The notes under the pieces are model-generated. The model saw only the letters and a program-made list of their open reading frames with translations, was not told where the DNA came from and did not search any database. Source: Deltaproteobacteria bacterium (GTDB lineage Bacteria; Desulfobacterota; BSN033; UBA1163). From it: DNA of 40,470 bases. The stretch covers positions 1 to 40,470 of the forward strand of contig VGRY01000037.1 in the NCBI GenBank assembly GCA_016875195.1, written 5' to 3'. The translations under genes and the position numbers were made by a program. Shown piece by piece: positions 8,358 through 15,966 of this stretch (within the stretch, counting starts at the first letter, position 1; every line of letters starts with the position of its first letter).

Positions 8358-9335
8358 ATGCCAAACGATATTCTGATCGATATTAAGAATCTTTCGATGT
8401 ATTTTCCCATTACTAAGGGAATCATCCGCCAGCAGAAGATCGCCGAGGTCAAAGCCGTAGATGGGGTCAATTTTTTTATCCGTAAGGGAGAAACCCTTGG
8501 CCTTGTAGGTGAGAGCGGTTGTGGAAAGACAACTCTGGGAAGATGTCTCCTCCAGCTCATCCGCCCTACCTCAGGAGAGGTCTCTTTTGAAGGAAAAGAT
8601 CTCTGCAATATGGAAGGTGAAGCACTGCGATCTATCCGGCAGAGAATGCAGATCATCTTTCAAGATCCCTTTGATTCCCTTGATCCAAGGATGACGGCTG
8701 GAGAAATCGTGGCCGAGCCGCTGCGGGTTCATACCCGGATCAGAGGGAAAGCATTAATGGAAAAAATTGGGGAACTTCTGAAGATCGTGGGTTTGGACCC
8801 AACGATGGCAGACCGCTATCCCCATCAATTCAGCGGGGGTCAACGACAGAGACTTGGAATCGCCCGCGCCCTTGCAATAAGGCCAAGTTTTATTGTCTGT
8901 GATGAACCCATCTCAGCGCTCGATGTCTCGATTCAAGCCCAGATCATCAACCTTCTTGAAGACCTCCAGACAGAGTTTGACCTCACCTACCTCTTTATTG
9001 CTCATGATCTTTCTGTTGTCCGTCACATCAGCCACAGAGTTGCTGTCATGTATCTTGGGAAGATTGTCGAAGTGGCGAACCGGGATGCCCTCTACCGGGT
9101 AGCCAAACATCCCTATACAATCGCCCTCCTGTCTGCCGTGCCGATTCCCGATCCGGTCGTGGAAGCCACCCGTGAGCGAATCATCTTAAAAGGAGAAATC
9201 CCAAGCCCGATTGCACTCCCACCCGGATGCAATTTTCACCCCCGCTGCCCCATTGGAATTGAAATATGCCAAAAAGAAATCCCCCCTCTTCGAGAAATCG
9301 AAGAAAATCACTGGGTCGCCTGCCATCTTGCCTAA
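8358..9335 (+). CDS. ABC transporter ATPase, DppF/OppF type
   Basis: A 325-residue ATPase with Walker A G-E-S-G-C-G-K-T-T, Q-loop I-I-F-Q-D-P, signature F-S-G-G-Q-R-Q-R, Walker B F-I-V-C-D-E-P and switch His in F-I-A-H-D. The C-terminal oligo/dipeptide extension carries C-N-F-H-P-R-C-P and E-I-C-Q-K, again the Cys set of the DppD/F Fe-S site. An in-frame TTG at 8352 is possible, but ATG 8358 gives the usual N-terminus (P-N-D-I-L-I-D-I-K-N-L). It ends the five-gene importer operon. Confidence 0.93.
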   Translation: MPNDILIDIKNLSMYFPITKGIIRQQKIAEVKAVDGVNFFIRKGETLGLVGESGCGKTTLGRCLLQLIRPTSGEVSFEGKDLCNMEGEALRSIRQRMQIIFQDPFDSLDPRMTAGEIVAEPLRVHTRIRGKALMEKIGELLKIVGLDPTMADRYPHQFSGGQRQRLGIARALAIRPSFIVCDEPISALDVSIQAQIINLLEDLQTEFDLTYLFIAHDLSVVRHISHRVAVMYLGKIVEVANRDALYRVAKHPYTIALLSAVPIPDPVVEATRERIILKGEIPSPIALPPGCNFHPRCPIGIEICQKEIPPLREIEENHWVACHLA

Positions 9336-9624
9336 GGCATTATTATTCTAAAGCCATGTATTTATTGTTAATTTCCGTATATATTCACTACATTTAAATT
9401 CCAATCTATTTCTGAATAAATATTTTATTTTAAAAATATATTTATGTATAAAATCCATATTTTTTAAAAAATTTAATGTTTTTAAGTAATTATAATCTTT
9501 TTTCTCAAACTTGAAACAATGATCGTATAATTAAAAAATTTTTCGAACAGTAAAAGAAAGGTTCAGGCAATAGGTTGTAGCAATTTTAGTTAATATTATC
9601 AATGAGTTATAAATTATTTTAATC
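9336..9624. other. AT-rich gene-free stretch upstream of a sigma-54 promoter
   Basis: Nearly 290 bases of markedly AT-rich DNA without a credible reading frame or strong hairpin. Because it lies directly before a sigma-54 promoter, it is where an enhancer-binding activator and perhaps a DNA-bending protein would bind, but no clear palindromic activator site could be picked out by eye. Confidence 0.5.
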
Positions 9625-9641
9625 TTGGCACGAGAAATGCT
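9625..9641 (+). promoter_or_regulatory. Sigma-54 (RpoN) promoter
   Basis: TTGGCACGAGAAATGCT matches the -24/-12 consensus (YTGGCACG-N4-TTGCW) closely. GG at 9627-9628 and GC at 9639-9640 are exactly ten bases apart, as required. Transcription would begin near 9652, about 28 bases before the first small membrane-protein gene. Such promoters need an AAA+ enhancer-binding protein; none is encoded nearby. Confidence 0.8.
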
Positions 9642-9679
9642 AAGTATAGAGTGAAAATCAAAGAGAGGAGGAAACGAAG

Positions 9680-9964
9680 ATGGAAAAAACAGCAAAAGGA
9701 TTAAAAGTTGGGTTGATGGTTGGATTAATGACTCTGATGGCTTCTCCGGCGTTTGCAAGGTCAATCAGCCTTAAAGAGGCAGGACCGGCTCTCTGGGTTT
9801 TTGTCATCATCGGAGCCGTCATCATCCTTCTTCAACTGATCCCCGCAGCCATTCTCTTCTTCAGCTTCATCGGAACGGCCACGACCATGGCATTCAAGAA
9901 AGAGAAGAAGGTTGAGGAAGAAGTGGTGCTTCCCAGTGTTGAGCCCGTGGCTGTAAAAAAGTAA
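9680..9964 (+). CDS. Small membrane protein A (unknown family) of the sigma-54 operon
   Basis: A 94-residue protein of no family I can name. It begins with a signal-like hydrophobic stretch ending A-S-P-A-F-A-R (residues 21-27), then has one strong membrane helix (about 36-66) containing Q-L-I-P-A-A-I-L-F-F, and ends in a Lys/Glu-rich then Pro/Val tail. The helix is clearly related to that of the next gene (Q-V-I-P-A-G-I-L-L), so the two are tandem paralogs. A good ribosome site (GAGGAGG) precedes ATG 9680. It is the first gene after the sigma-54 promoter. Confidence 0.75.
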   Translation: MEKTAKGLKVGLMVGLMTLMASPAFARSISLKEAGPALWVFVIIGAVIILLQLIPAAILFFSFIGTATTMAFKKEKKVEEEVVLPSVEPVAVKK

Positions 9965-9996
9965 ATGGATTGAAAATCAAAAAGAGGTGAAAAACA

Positions 9997-10251
9997 ATGT
10001 CTAAGAGCATGAAGAAAATCCTAAGCATTCTGAGTCTGGTCCTGGTTCTGTCAATTGCAATCGGTTCTCTGGTAGTTGCTTATGCAGGGGGGATCAGGGG
10101 AATAGGGCTTCTTGGAGTCTGGTTCTTCTTGACCTTCGGAATCATTGTCGTGCTGGCACAGGTGATTCCCGCAGGAATTCTTCTGACTTCCTTGATCGGA
10201 TCGGCGTTTACTCCTTATCGAAGGGCTGAAGTACCCATTCATGTAATATAA
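9997..10251 (+). CDS. Small membrane protein B, paralog of the preceding gene
   Basis: An 84-residue protein with an N-terminal hydrophobic segment (about residues 7-29, ending V-V-A-Y-A-G-G) and a second helix (about 38-65) with the shared Q-V-I-P-A-G-I-L motif. Unlike its neighbour it has a short, non-charged C-terminus. AAGAGGTG precedes ATG 9997. The pair likely makes a small membrane complex, but function is unknown. Both sit in one transcript with the receiver gene. Confidence 0.75.
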   Translation: MSKSMKKILSILSLVLVLSIAIGSLVVAYAGGIRGIGLLGVWFFLTFGIIVVLAQVIPAGILLTSLIGSAFTPYRRAEVPIHVI

Positions 10252-10271
10252 GGGTTTGAGGAGGGGTTGCC

Positions 10272-10700
10272 ATGCAAAACAAAAAGATACTCATCGCATA
10301 TCAGGACGATTTATGGGTCAGGTCGATGACCACCTATTTTCACGGGAAAGGGTACCGGGTGGAGACAGCCAAGGTTTTGAGCGAGATGATCCGGAAGGTC
10401 CAGAAAAATCATTTTGAGGTCCTGCTTCTGGATGATGAGATCGAAGGATTAAAGGCCTGCGATGTCGTTTCCCTCTTGAAAAAGGTCAATTCGAAAATTC
10501 AGGTCATCATGATCTCATCAGAAGAATCCCTCAGCTTGGTGAGACGGCTCCGGGGTGCCGGGATCTTCTATCAGGCGATGAAACCCGTGGACATGGAGGA
10601 GATCCGCTCCGCGGTGGAGTGCGCCTTTGAGAAGATCGAACGGGAGAACGAGAAAGAAGGGTTCTTGTCCTTCTTGATCCCCAAACTGTCTCCAGCTTAA
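10272..10700 (+). CDS. Stand-alone response-regulator receiver domain
   Basis: A 142-residue CheY-like receiver without an output domain. The acidic pair D12-D13, the phospho-acceptor D54 in L-L-L-D, Ser82 in M-I-S-S and Lys104 in A-M-K-P-V are all in place, so it should be phosphorylated. The C-terminal 25 residues (E-K-I-E-R-E-N-E-K-E) form a charged helix. GAGGAGG precedes ATG 10272, 20 bases after the small membrane gene. No histidine kinase is in the window. The gene order suggests it relays a signal to, or from, the small membrane proteins; this is inference. Confidence 0.85.
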   Translation: MQNKKILIAYQDDLWVRSMTTYFHGKGYRVETAKVLSEMIRKVQKNHFEVLLLDDEIEGLKACDVVSLLKKVNSKIQVIMISSEESLSLVRRLRGAGIFYQAMKPVDMEEIRSAVECAFEKIERENEKEGFLSFLIPKLSPA

Positions 10701-10762
10701 TCGAGGAAAGAGAGAGGGTCTAAAAAACCTTCTGGATATAGAGGATAAAAAGGGGGGGTGGT

Positions 10763-10796
10763 AAAAATAGCCGCAAGAAGTTGCGGCTATTTTTTT
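10763..10796. terminator. Bidirectional rho-independent terminator
   Basis: AAAAATAGCCGCAA (10763-10776) and TTGCGGCTATTTTT pair perfectly around a GAAG tetraloop, with A-run and T-run flanks. It lies between the plus-strand receiver gene and the minus-strand EcfT gene and can stop transcripts from both. Confidence 0.92.
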
Positions 10797-10810
10797 ACTC
10801 CTGCAACTCT

Positions 10811-11569
10811 TTATAATTCCAACCATCCTATAACTACGAAAAACCCCAGAAGAAAGAAGAGTGGAACCAGATGTGAGAGGGATATTTTAGAGAGATGAAT
10901 GGAGAGGTCATCTCGGTAACCACGGGCGGCGAGAGCGAAGGTGACTTCTTCGACCTCAAGAAGGGAGCGCCTGAGAACCGGTAAAGCGAGAAGTTTTGCT
11001 TTACGGAAAGGATTTTTGTTTTGATCGCCCAAGCGTGCCTGATGAGCAATGTTGACCTCTTCAACCCAATCGAGCGTGCGTGAGAAGAAACGGAGAGTGA
11101 GGGAGACCATCAGTCCAATCCTTCGCTCAGGTAAGAAAGGAATGGGTTTTAAGATCCAGATCAAAGCATCTTGAAGTTCACGGGGCCGTGTCACCGCCGT
11201 AAAAAGTATTGCATAACCAAAGATCAAACCTAGTCGCCAGCAGGTCAATCCTCCCAGAAGAACCCCCTCCTTACTGACAGGTAGCCAATGAGATGAGTGA
11301 AAACGGGTTCCCGGAGTCAGAAGAACCTGAAAGAGAAATAGGATGAAGAGGAAGATGGCCCAGAATCTCAGCTCACGGAGTAGCTGTTTGAAAGGAAATT
11401 GTGAAAGGAAAAAAAGAGCGACGAGAAGGAGCGAGTCGAAGATGAATAATGAGATATTCGTCTGAATCAGGGTTGCCGTAATCATGAGGAGTCCGAAGAA
11501 TTTACAGCGTCCATCCCATTGGTGGAGAAGAGAATCTCCGGGAAAGTAGTGAAGGGCTATTCGAGCCAT
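10811..11569 (-). CDS. ECF transporter transmembrane subunit EcfT (BioN-like)
   Basis: A 252-residue CbiQ/EcfT-family protein, the coupling membrane subunit of an energy-coupling-factor importer. Several membrane helices occupy the first 140 residues, then a cytoplasmic coupling domain contains the two Ala-Arg motifs expected of the family: A-H-Q-A-R-L-G near residue 175 and A-L-A-A-R-G-Y near 214. A further helix ends the protein. It overlaps the ATPase gene by 13 bases and has GGAGGAG upstream, implying translational coupling. Biotin specificity is inferred from bioY in the same operon. Confidence 0.88.
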   Translation of the reverse strand: MARIALHYFPGDSLLHQWDGRCKFFGLLMITATLIQTNISLFIFDSLLLVALFFLSQFPFKQLLRELRFWAIFLFILFLFQVLLTPGTRFHSSHWLPVSKEGVLLGGLTCWRLGLIFGYAILFTAVTRPRELQDALIWILKPIPFLPERRIGLMVSLTLRFFSRTLDWVEEVNIAHQARLGDQNKNPFRKAKLLALPVLRRSLLEVEEVTFALAARGYRDDLSIHLSKISLSHLVPLFFLLGFFVVIGWLEL

Positions 11570-12300
11570 GAGATTTTTTCTCCTCCAAGAATCACATAAC
11601 AGGGAGGTCGGACCCCAAATTGCGGGAGTTCTTTGACCAGATGGTCAGGGAGGCCTGAGGCTTTAATTTCCCCTTTATGGATGATGGCTATTCGATCAAT
11701 ATGGGCAATCACCTTTTCGACATCGTGAGTGGTCACAATTAAGGTGTGTCCTTCTTGATGTAATCGGGTCATATACTTCAGAACTTCTTGAATGCCGGGA
11801 TAATCCAGATGGGTAAAGGGCTCGTCAAAAAGAATCACTTCCGGCTTCATGGCCATCACACCAGCAATGGCAAGCCGCCTCTTTTCTCCTCCGGAGAGCA
11901 AGTAACAGGATTTTTCTGAAAGACTCTGAAGGCCCATCTTTTCAAGTGCCCAATCCACACGTTCTTTTATCTCCTTTAAAGAGAGTCCTAAATTTTCAGG
12001 ACCAAAAGCAATATCTTCTCTTACTGTTTCTCCAACAATCTGGCTGTCAGGGTCCTGAAAGATCATCCCCACAATCTGTCTAACTTTCCAAGGTTCTTTC
12101 ACAGGGTTGAGACCATTTATAGAAATGGAGCCTTCTGTTGGTTTCAGAAGACCGCTCATGATACGGAGCAGGGTGGTTTTACCGCTTCCATTGGCCCCAC
12201 AGATGAGAAGAAATTCACCCTTTGAGATCGTGAGATCAATTCCTCTTAAGGCATAAGTCCCATCGGGATAACGATGATGGAGGTTATGGAGTTGGATCAT
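11557..12300 (-). CDS. ECF transporter ATPase (BioM-like)
   Basis: A 247-residue ABC ATPase with Walker A C-G-A-N-G-S-G-K-T-T, Q-loop M-I-F-Q-D-P-D-S-Q-I-V (the D-S-Q form is typical of ECF ATPases), signature L-L-S-G-G-E-K-R-R, Walker B V-I-L-F-D-E-P and switch His in V-T-T-H-D. A single ATPase gene suggests a homodimer, as in BioMNY. It lies between bioY and the EcfT gene. The ribosome site is weak; the gap to bioY holds an inverted repeat. Confidence 0.9.
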   Translation of the reverse strand: MIQLHNLHHRYPDGTYALRGIDLTISKGEFLLICGANGSGKTTLLRIMSGLLKPTEGSISINGLNPVKEPWKVRQIVGMIFQDPDSQIVGETVREDIAFGPENLGLSLKEIKERVDWALEKMGLQSLSEKSCYLLSGGEKRRLAIAGVMAMKPEVILFDEPFTHLDYPGIQEVLKYMTRLHQEGHTLIVTTHDVEKVIAHIDRIAIIHKGEIKASGLPDHLVKELPQFGVRPPCYVILGGEKISWLE

Positions 12301-12311
12301 AAATAAAGAAC

Positions 12312-12380
12312 ACGAATAAGACGAATGTTAACGAATGGTTCGAATATTTCGTCAAATTCGATGTCATTCGTATCATTCGT
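12312..12380. repeat. ATTCGT-rich inverted repeat at the end of bioY
   Basis: ACGAATAAGACGAATG (12312-12327) is close to the reverse complement of CATTCGTATCATTCGT (12365-12380). The right arm supplies the stop codon and last residues of bioY, so the repeat seems to have become part of that gene's end. Confidence 0.5.
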
Positions 12381-12918
12381 TTATAAATTGCCTGTTTAAC
12401 ATCGGTCTCACTGCACGGGTCAAGACAATGGCAACGACAGCTTTCACAGCATCTCCGGGAAGAAAAGGAATCATTCCTACCATCCAGGCTTTGTTCCATG
12501 ACATATTGGCGATCATTTTGAGCCAGGGAACTCCAAAGCAATAAACGGAGAGTGAACCGATGATGACACCCATAATCCCTCCGATTAGCGAGTGGCGGGA
12601 TCGTTCGGAGATAAAACCAGTTAACCAGGCGGAGAAAGCAAATCCGAAAAGATAGCCACCCGTTGGGCCAAGAATATGAGCCAATCCTCCCTTGCCACCG
12701 TAAAAGACAGGCATGCCGATGGTTCCGACCAGAAGGTAAAGGCCTACACTGGCAAGTCCCCAGCGACTTCCAAGCAGGAGACCCGAAAGAAGCACGAAGA
12801 GATTGGTCAAAACAATGGGCACCGGCCCAATAGGGATGTGGATGTAGGCTCCCACAGCCATTAAGGCTGCCATCAGGGAGGCCAGGACGACCATTCGCAA
12901 TTTTTCAATAGGCATCAT
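12373..12918 (-). CDS. bioY: Biotin transporter substrate-binding subunit BioY
   Basis: A 181-residue S-component with about six membrane helices. The family landmarks I-P-I-G-P-V-P-I-V-L-T-N, L-L-L-G-S-R-W-G, and G-P-T-G-G-Y-L-F-G-F are all present, making this a confident BioY. It binds biotin in the membrane and works with the ATPase and EcfT encoded after it. AAAGGA precedes tandem ATGs at 12918 and 12915. A candidate BirA operator lies about 150 bases upstream, consistent with repression when biotin is plentiful. Confidence 0.93.
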   Translation of the reverse strand: MMPIEKLRMVVLASLMAALMAVGAYIHIPIGPVPIVLTNLFVLLSGLLLGSRWGLASVGLYLLVGTIGMPVFYGGKGGLAHILGPTGGYLFGFAFSAWLTGFISERSRHSLIGGIMGVIIGSLSVYCFGVPWLKMIANMSWNKAWMVGMIPFLPGDAVKAVVAIVLTRAVRPMLNRQFINE

Positions 12919-13068
12919 AAAATCCTTTCTGTAGAATATTTTTTAGTATAGTTGTTAAATTTCAAGCTCCAATTTACAAATTCCAAATAATATCCAATCC
13001 CCAATGACCAAAAGAATTTAAGTTTTTTTAAGAAACTTCGGCCATTCCGCAATCCGCAATCGAAATGA

Positions 13069-13100
13069 TTGTCAACCAAAATTATGAATCAGGTTAACAA
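13069..13100 (-). promoter_or_regulatory. Candidate BirA (biotin) operator
   Basis: TTGTCAACC (13069-13077) and GGTTAACAA (13092-13100) are inverted half-sites 14 bases apart, matching the known BirA site (TTGTAAACC-N14/15-GGTTTACAA) with small changes. On the minus strand a TTGACA box (13114-13119) sits 17 bases before a weak -10 (TAACCT) inside the operator, so bound BirA would block transcription of bioY and its partners. Confidence 0.7.
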
Positions 13101-13211
13101 ATAATATTAATCCTGTCAATGGCTTGGGACAGGTACAAACCGGAATCATCGGCCTTGACATCTTGAACTAATCGATACATGATGGCCAATAAAGAGAAGA
13201 GGAGAATGGAC

Positions 13212-14339
13212 ATGGTTCAAAAGGATTGGATAGGTGTCTCAAAGTGGGAACTGGATACTCCGTGCCTGGTGATCGATGAGGAAATTCTTGAGGAGAATAT
13301 CAGAACCATGCAGGGACATGCGGCATCGTTTGGCAAACAATTGCGGCCTCATGTCAAGACTCACAAATGTTCTCATATTGGCAAGATGCAAATCGAGGCA
13401 GGATGTACCGGGCTCTGTGTTGCCAAAGTTTCAGAGGCTGAGGCCCTTGTAAAGAATGGAATTCGAGGTACCCTCATCACCTCACCGGTTGTCACTGGCT
13501 TTAAGATGGAACGGTTGATGGATTGTTTGCAGGAAGACCCGGAACTGATGGTCGTTATCGGTGATTCTGCCAATGCAAGAGATTTGGATGCAGCAGCCAG
13601 GAAGAGGGGAGTGAAGCTGAGTGTCCTTGTGGACCTTGACCCAGGGAGTGGCCGAACGGGTGTCTCCTTCAAGGATGGGCTGTCCCTGGGACGATTGATT
13701 GAAACCCTTCCCTCCCTTCGTCTTTGTGGCGTTCAATGTTACGCAGGCCAAGTTCAACATATCGTTTCATTTGATGAGAGATATCAGGCTTCATTGCATT
13801 GGATGGGACAGGCAGCGGAAGTTGTCCGACAATTTCGTCAATCTGGACTGCCCTGTCATATCTTTACCGGCGCAGGAACAGGGACGTATGAAATTGACTG
13901 CAGGATTCCTGAGCTCACCGATCTCCAGGTGGGCTCTTATACCCTGATGGATGCCGAATATTTGAGCATCGCGTCCTCTCAAAATCCCACCCGCTTTGAA
14001 AAATTTCCACCCGCCCTGACTTTGCTGACCACGGTAATCAACACAAACCACGATCATTTTGTTACGGTGGACGCAGGGCTGAAAGCCCTCTACCACCACG
14101 GAGCGACTCCTTATGTCCTTCATCCACCTGACTCGGGTTTCGAATATGATTGGTGGGGGGATGAACACGGAAGGATTGCTTTATCGCATCGATCGAAAAA
14201 ACCACACATAGGGGAGGTCCTTGAATTGGTCGTTTCCCACTGCGATCCGACCGTTAATCTTTTTGACCAATTGTACTTTACGAGAAAAGGGAAGGTTATT
14301 GGTATATGGCCTGTTGACCTCCGGGGAAAATGCCAGTGA
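13212..14339 (+). CDS. D-threonine aldolase-like PLP enzyme (alanine-racemase fold)
   Basis: A 375-residue fold-type III PLP enzyme of the D-threonine aldolase / D-serine dehydratase-like group. The N-terminus L-D-T-P-C-L-V-I-D leads to R-P-H-V-K-T-H-K, where Lys49 should bind PLP. Near the C-terminus S-H-C-D places His343 and Asp345 as the divalent-metal pair used by D-threonine aldolase and D-3-hydroxyaspartate aldolase. The expected reaction is retro-aldol cleavage of a D-3-hydroxy amino acid to glycine and an aldehyde. Upstream ATGs at 13179 and 13206 are in frame, but AAGAGGAG (13197-13204) is best spaced for ATG 13212. It is divergent from bioY, with the BirA site between. Confidence 0.82.
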   Translation: MVQKDWIGVSKWELDTPCLVIDEEILEENIRTMQGHAASFGKQLRPHVKTHKCSHIGKMQIEAGCTGLCVAKVSEAEALVKNGIRGTLITSPVVTGFKMERLMDCLQEDPELMVVIGDSANARDLDAAARKRGVKLSVLVDLDPGSGRTGVSFKDGLSLGRLIETLPSLRLCGVQCYAGQVQHIVSFDERYQASLHWMGQAAEVVRQFRQSGLPCHIFTGAGTGTYEIDCRIPELTDLQVGSYTLMDAEYLSIASSQNPTRFEKFPPALTLLTTVINTNHDHFVTVDAGLKALYHHGATPYVLHPPDSGFEYDWWGDEHGRIALSHRSKKPHIGEVLELVVSHCDPTVNLFDQLYFTRKGKVIGIWPVDLRGKCQ

Positions 14340-14399
14340 GATCGGTCCCCACGGGGATAAGATATTTAAAAATTCAAACGATTCCAAGAGGGAGGGATT

Positions 14400-14741
14400 A
14401 TGTTTTTAATCGTTCGTTTAATCATCAACATGGTAGCCATTTTGATCATCGCCTATCTTTTCCCAGGGTTGATCGGAGTGGATAGTTTCTGGGCGGCTTT
14501 GGTGAGCGCTTTTATTTTAGGGATTGTCAATACCATCATCAAGCCCATACTGATCTTTTTCACTCTTCCCATCACGGTCTTAACCCTTGGGTTCTTCCTG
14601 CTGGTCATCAATGGATTGATGCTCTGGTTGGTCTCAGTCCTGGTAAGGGGATTTCATGTCTATGGCTTCTGGGGGGCTGTGATCGGGGCAACCCTCATCA
14701 GCATCGTAAGCTGGATTTTATCCAGATTTATTCCAAAGTAA
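14400..14741 (+). CDS. YvlD / phage-holin-4 superfamily membrane protein
   Basis: A 113-residue, very hydrophobic protein with four predicted membrane helices. The pattern N-T-I-I-K-P-I-L-I-F-F-T-L-P-I-T-V-L-T-L-G is the signature of the YvlD family (holin IV superfamily, 4-TMS). Function in this family is not settled. It starts at ATG 14400 after GAGGGA, 61 bases behind the aldolase-like gene, and may be cotranscribed with it. Confidence 0.85.
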   Translation: MFLIVRLIINMVAILIIAYLFPGLIGVDSFWAALVSAFILGIVNTIIKPILIFFTLPITVLTLGFFLLVINGLMLWLVSVLVRGFHVYGFWGAVIGATLISIVSWILSRFIPK

Positions 14742-14765
14742 TCCTACTATATTCCATTCTTATAA

Positions 14766-14797
14766 CTCCCCCTTCCCCCTTAAATTAAGAGGGGGAG
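14766..14797. repeat. C/G-run hairpin between convergent genes
   Basis: CTCCCCCTT and AAGAGGGGGAG pair across a short spacer. It lies between the YvlD-type gene and the minus-strand rubrerythrin gene, so it may act as a terminator, but it has no clean T-run and resembles other CCCCC/GGGGG intergenic repeats here (15870-15933, 33792-33814, 37546-37618). Confidence 0.4.
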
Positions 14798-14839
14798 AGT
14801 AGAGGGAACGTTAGAGGGGGGGATGAAGAGGGGGTTAGT

Positions 14840-15364
14840 CTATGCGCCGTCAAGGGTGTGGTGTTCCATTTTTCGGAACCAGGATTGTGGGTCAATGAAA
14901 TATTCTTCGGTATCCTTGAGAGAGAGGTAGTGTTCGTTTTCCATCCGGACAAGGAGATCGAAGAACTGTTTCTCTTTGGGATCAGAAGAGGCGTCCCTTA
15001 TTTCAGCATAGAACTTTGCACCCTTGGCTTCAAAGTCGAGGGCGATCCGGACCGCCTCTAAATCGCTTGAATCGCCTTTGGTTTTTTCAGCAGCTTTCTT
15101 TAAAAAGTCCAGCAAAATGTCTTTGACAACGGTATCATTCACTTTGAGAGGAACCGTCTCAGGCCACTTCTCCTGTTTGGTCCATTTTTCATGGAGTTGT
15201 TTGAGCCTTTGGTAGTGCTCCAATTCGTCATCCCCGATCTGCTGAAACATCTTCTTGCCGAGAGGATTGGCTGTCCTCTCAGCGTTTTTAAGGTAGAATT
15301 CTCGCTCCCTCATCTCGTTATTAAGAGCAACCTCCAGAGCATTTAAACGATCTTTCTCATTCAT
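14840..15364 (-). CDS. Rubrerythrin-like di-iron (ferritin-fold) protein
   Basis: A 174-residue protein made of two ferritin-like helix pairs. Two E-x-x-H motifs are present (D-D-E-L-E-H and M-E-N-E-H) along with the partner Glu-bearing helices (E-M-R-E-R-E-F-Y and D-F-E-A-K-G-A-K-F-Y), so a di-iron centre is expected. There is no C-terminal rubredoxin domain. A longer frame begins upstream, but GGAGGAATAGGA sits just before ATG 15364, giving the N-terminus N-E-K-D-R-L. The role is probably peroxide or oxygen defence, matching the nearby superoxide dismutase. Confidence 0.85.
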   Translation of the reverse strand: MNEKDRLNALEVALNNEMREREFYLKNAERTANPLGKKMFQQIGDDELEHYQRLKQLHEKWTKQEKWPETVPLKVNDTVVKDILLDFLKKAAEKTKGDSSDLEAVRIALDFEAKGAKFYAEIRDASSDPKEKQFFDLLVRMENEHYLSLKDTEEYFIDPQSWFRKMEHHTLDGA

Positions 15365-15446
15365 TCCTATTCCTCCTTCCAAGGATTTTTTTAATGCTAT
15401 CCCACTTTTTTCTATCAATCAAGAAGTCGGTGTGAAAGATAATGAG

Positions 15447-15734
15447 TTATCCCCTTATTCTCCGGAGTTCCATGACCATGGGATTGAATGGATCTGGGCA
15501 GGCGATCGTGGTCATATCTTTATCCTCTTCCCATGGGAATTCTCCTCCGTGGCGGAGCACGCGCCATGAGGGAAAAACCGCATGAAATGCCGAAGGACAG
15601 AGGGTTGTCTTTTTTCCTGATACTCCAAGAGTGAAATCCTGGCTCAGATCAAATTCCTGGCCCACATAGTGTCCTGCAGCGCAGGTCCCTTTGACCGAAA
15701 CAATCTTTAAAATAACCTTTTCCGGATTTGCCAT
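15447..15734 (-). CDS. TIGR04076 family protein
   Basis: A 95-residue protein with the family pattern V-K-G-T-C-A-A-G-H near residue 14-22, L-C-P-S-A-F-H-A near 46-53, the G-G-E-F-P-W-E segment, and A-C-P-D-P-F-N-P near the end. These conserved Cys and His residues look metal- or cluster-binding, but the family has no known function. A clear AAAGGAGG lies upstream of ATG 15734. It is on the same strand as the rubrerythrin and dismutase genes. Confidence 0.85.
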   Translation of the reverse strand: MANPEKVILKIVSVKGTCAAGHYVGQEFDLSQDFTLGVSGKKTTLCPSAFHAVFPSWRVLRHGGEFPWEEDKDMTTIACPDPFNPMVMELRRIRG

Positions 15735-15966
15735 GAATCAAGCCTCCTTTCTGGTTTTATACGGATCAACAGGATCATCTTTTAAATATCATTTCTAACG
15801 GCCTTAATCATATTGCCACCATAGCGTTGAAATTGACGAAGTAGGAAGGGTTATAATCTAACGCACCCATCCATCTTCCCCCTCTTAAGGTAAGTCGAAT
15901 AGACCCGACCACGGGAGGGGAAAGGGGAGGTTATGAGATAGGTGGTGGTTACAAAATCTCGATCTT

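Noticed and set aside
9336-9624. AT-rich stretch as a replication origin
   Set aside because: No DnaA-box cluster or origin-linked genes were seen; an enhancer region for the sigma-54 promoter is simpler.
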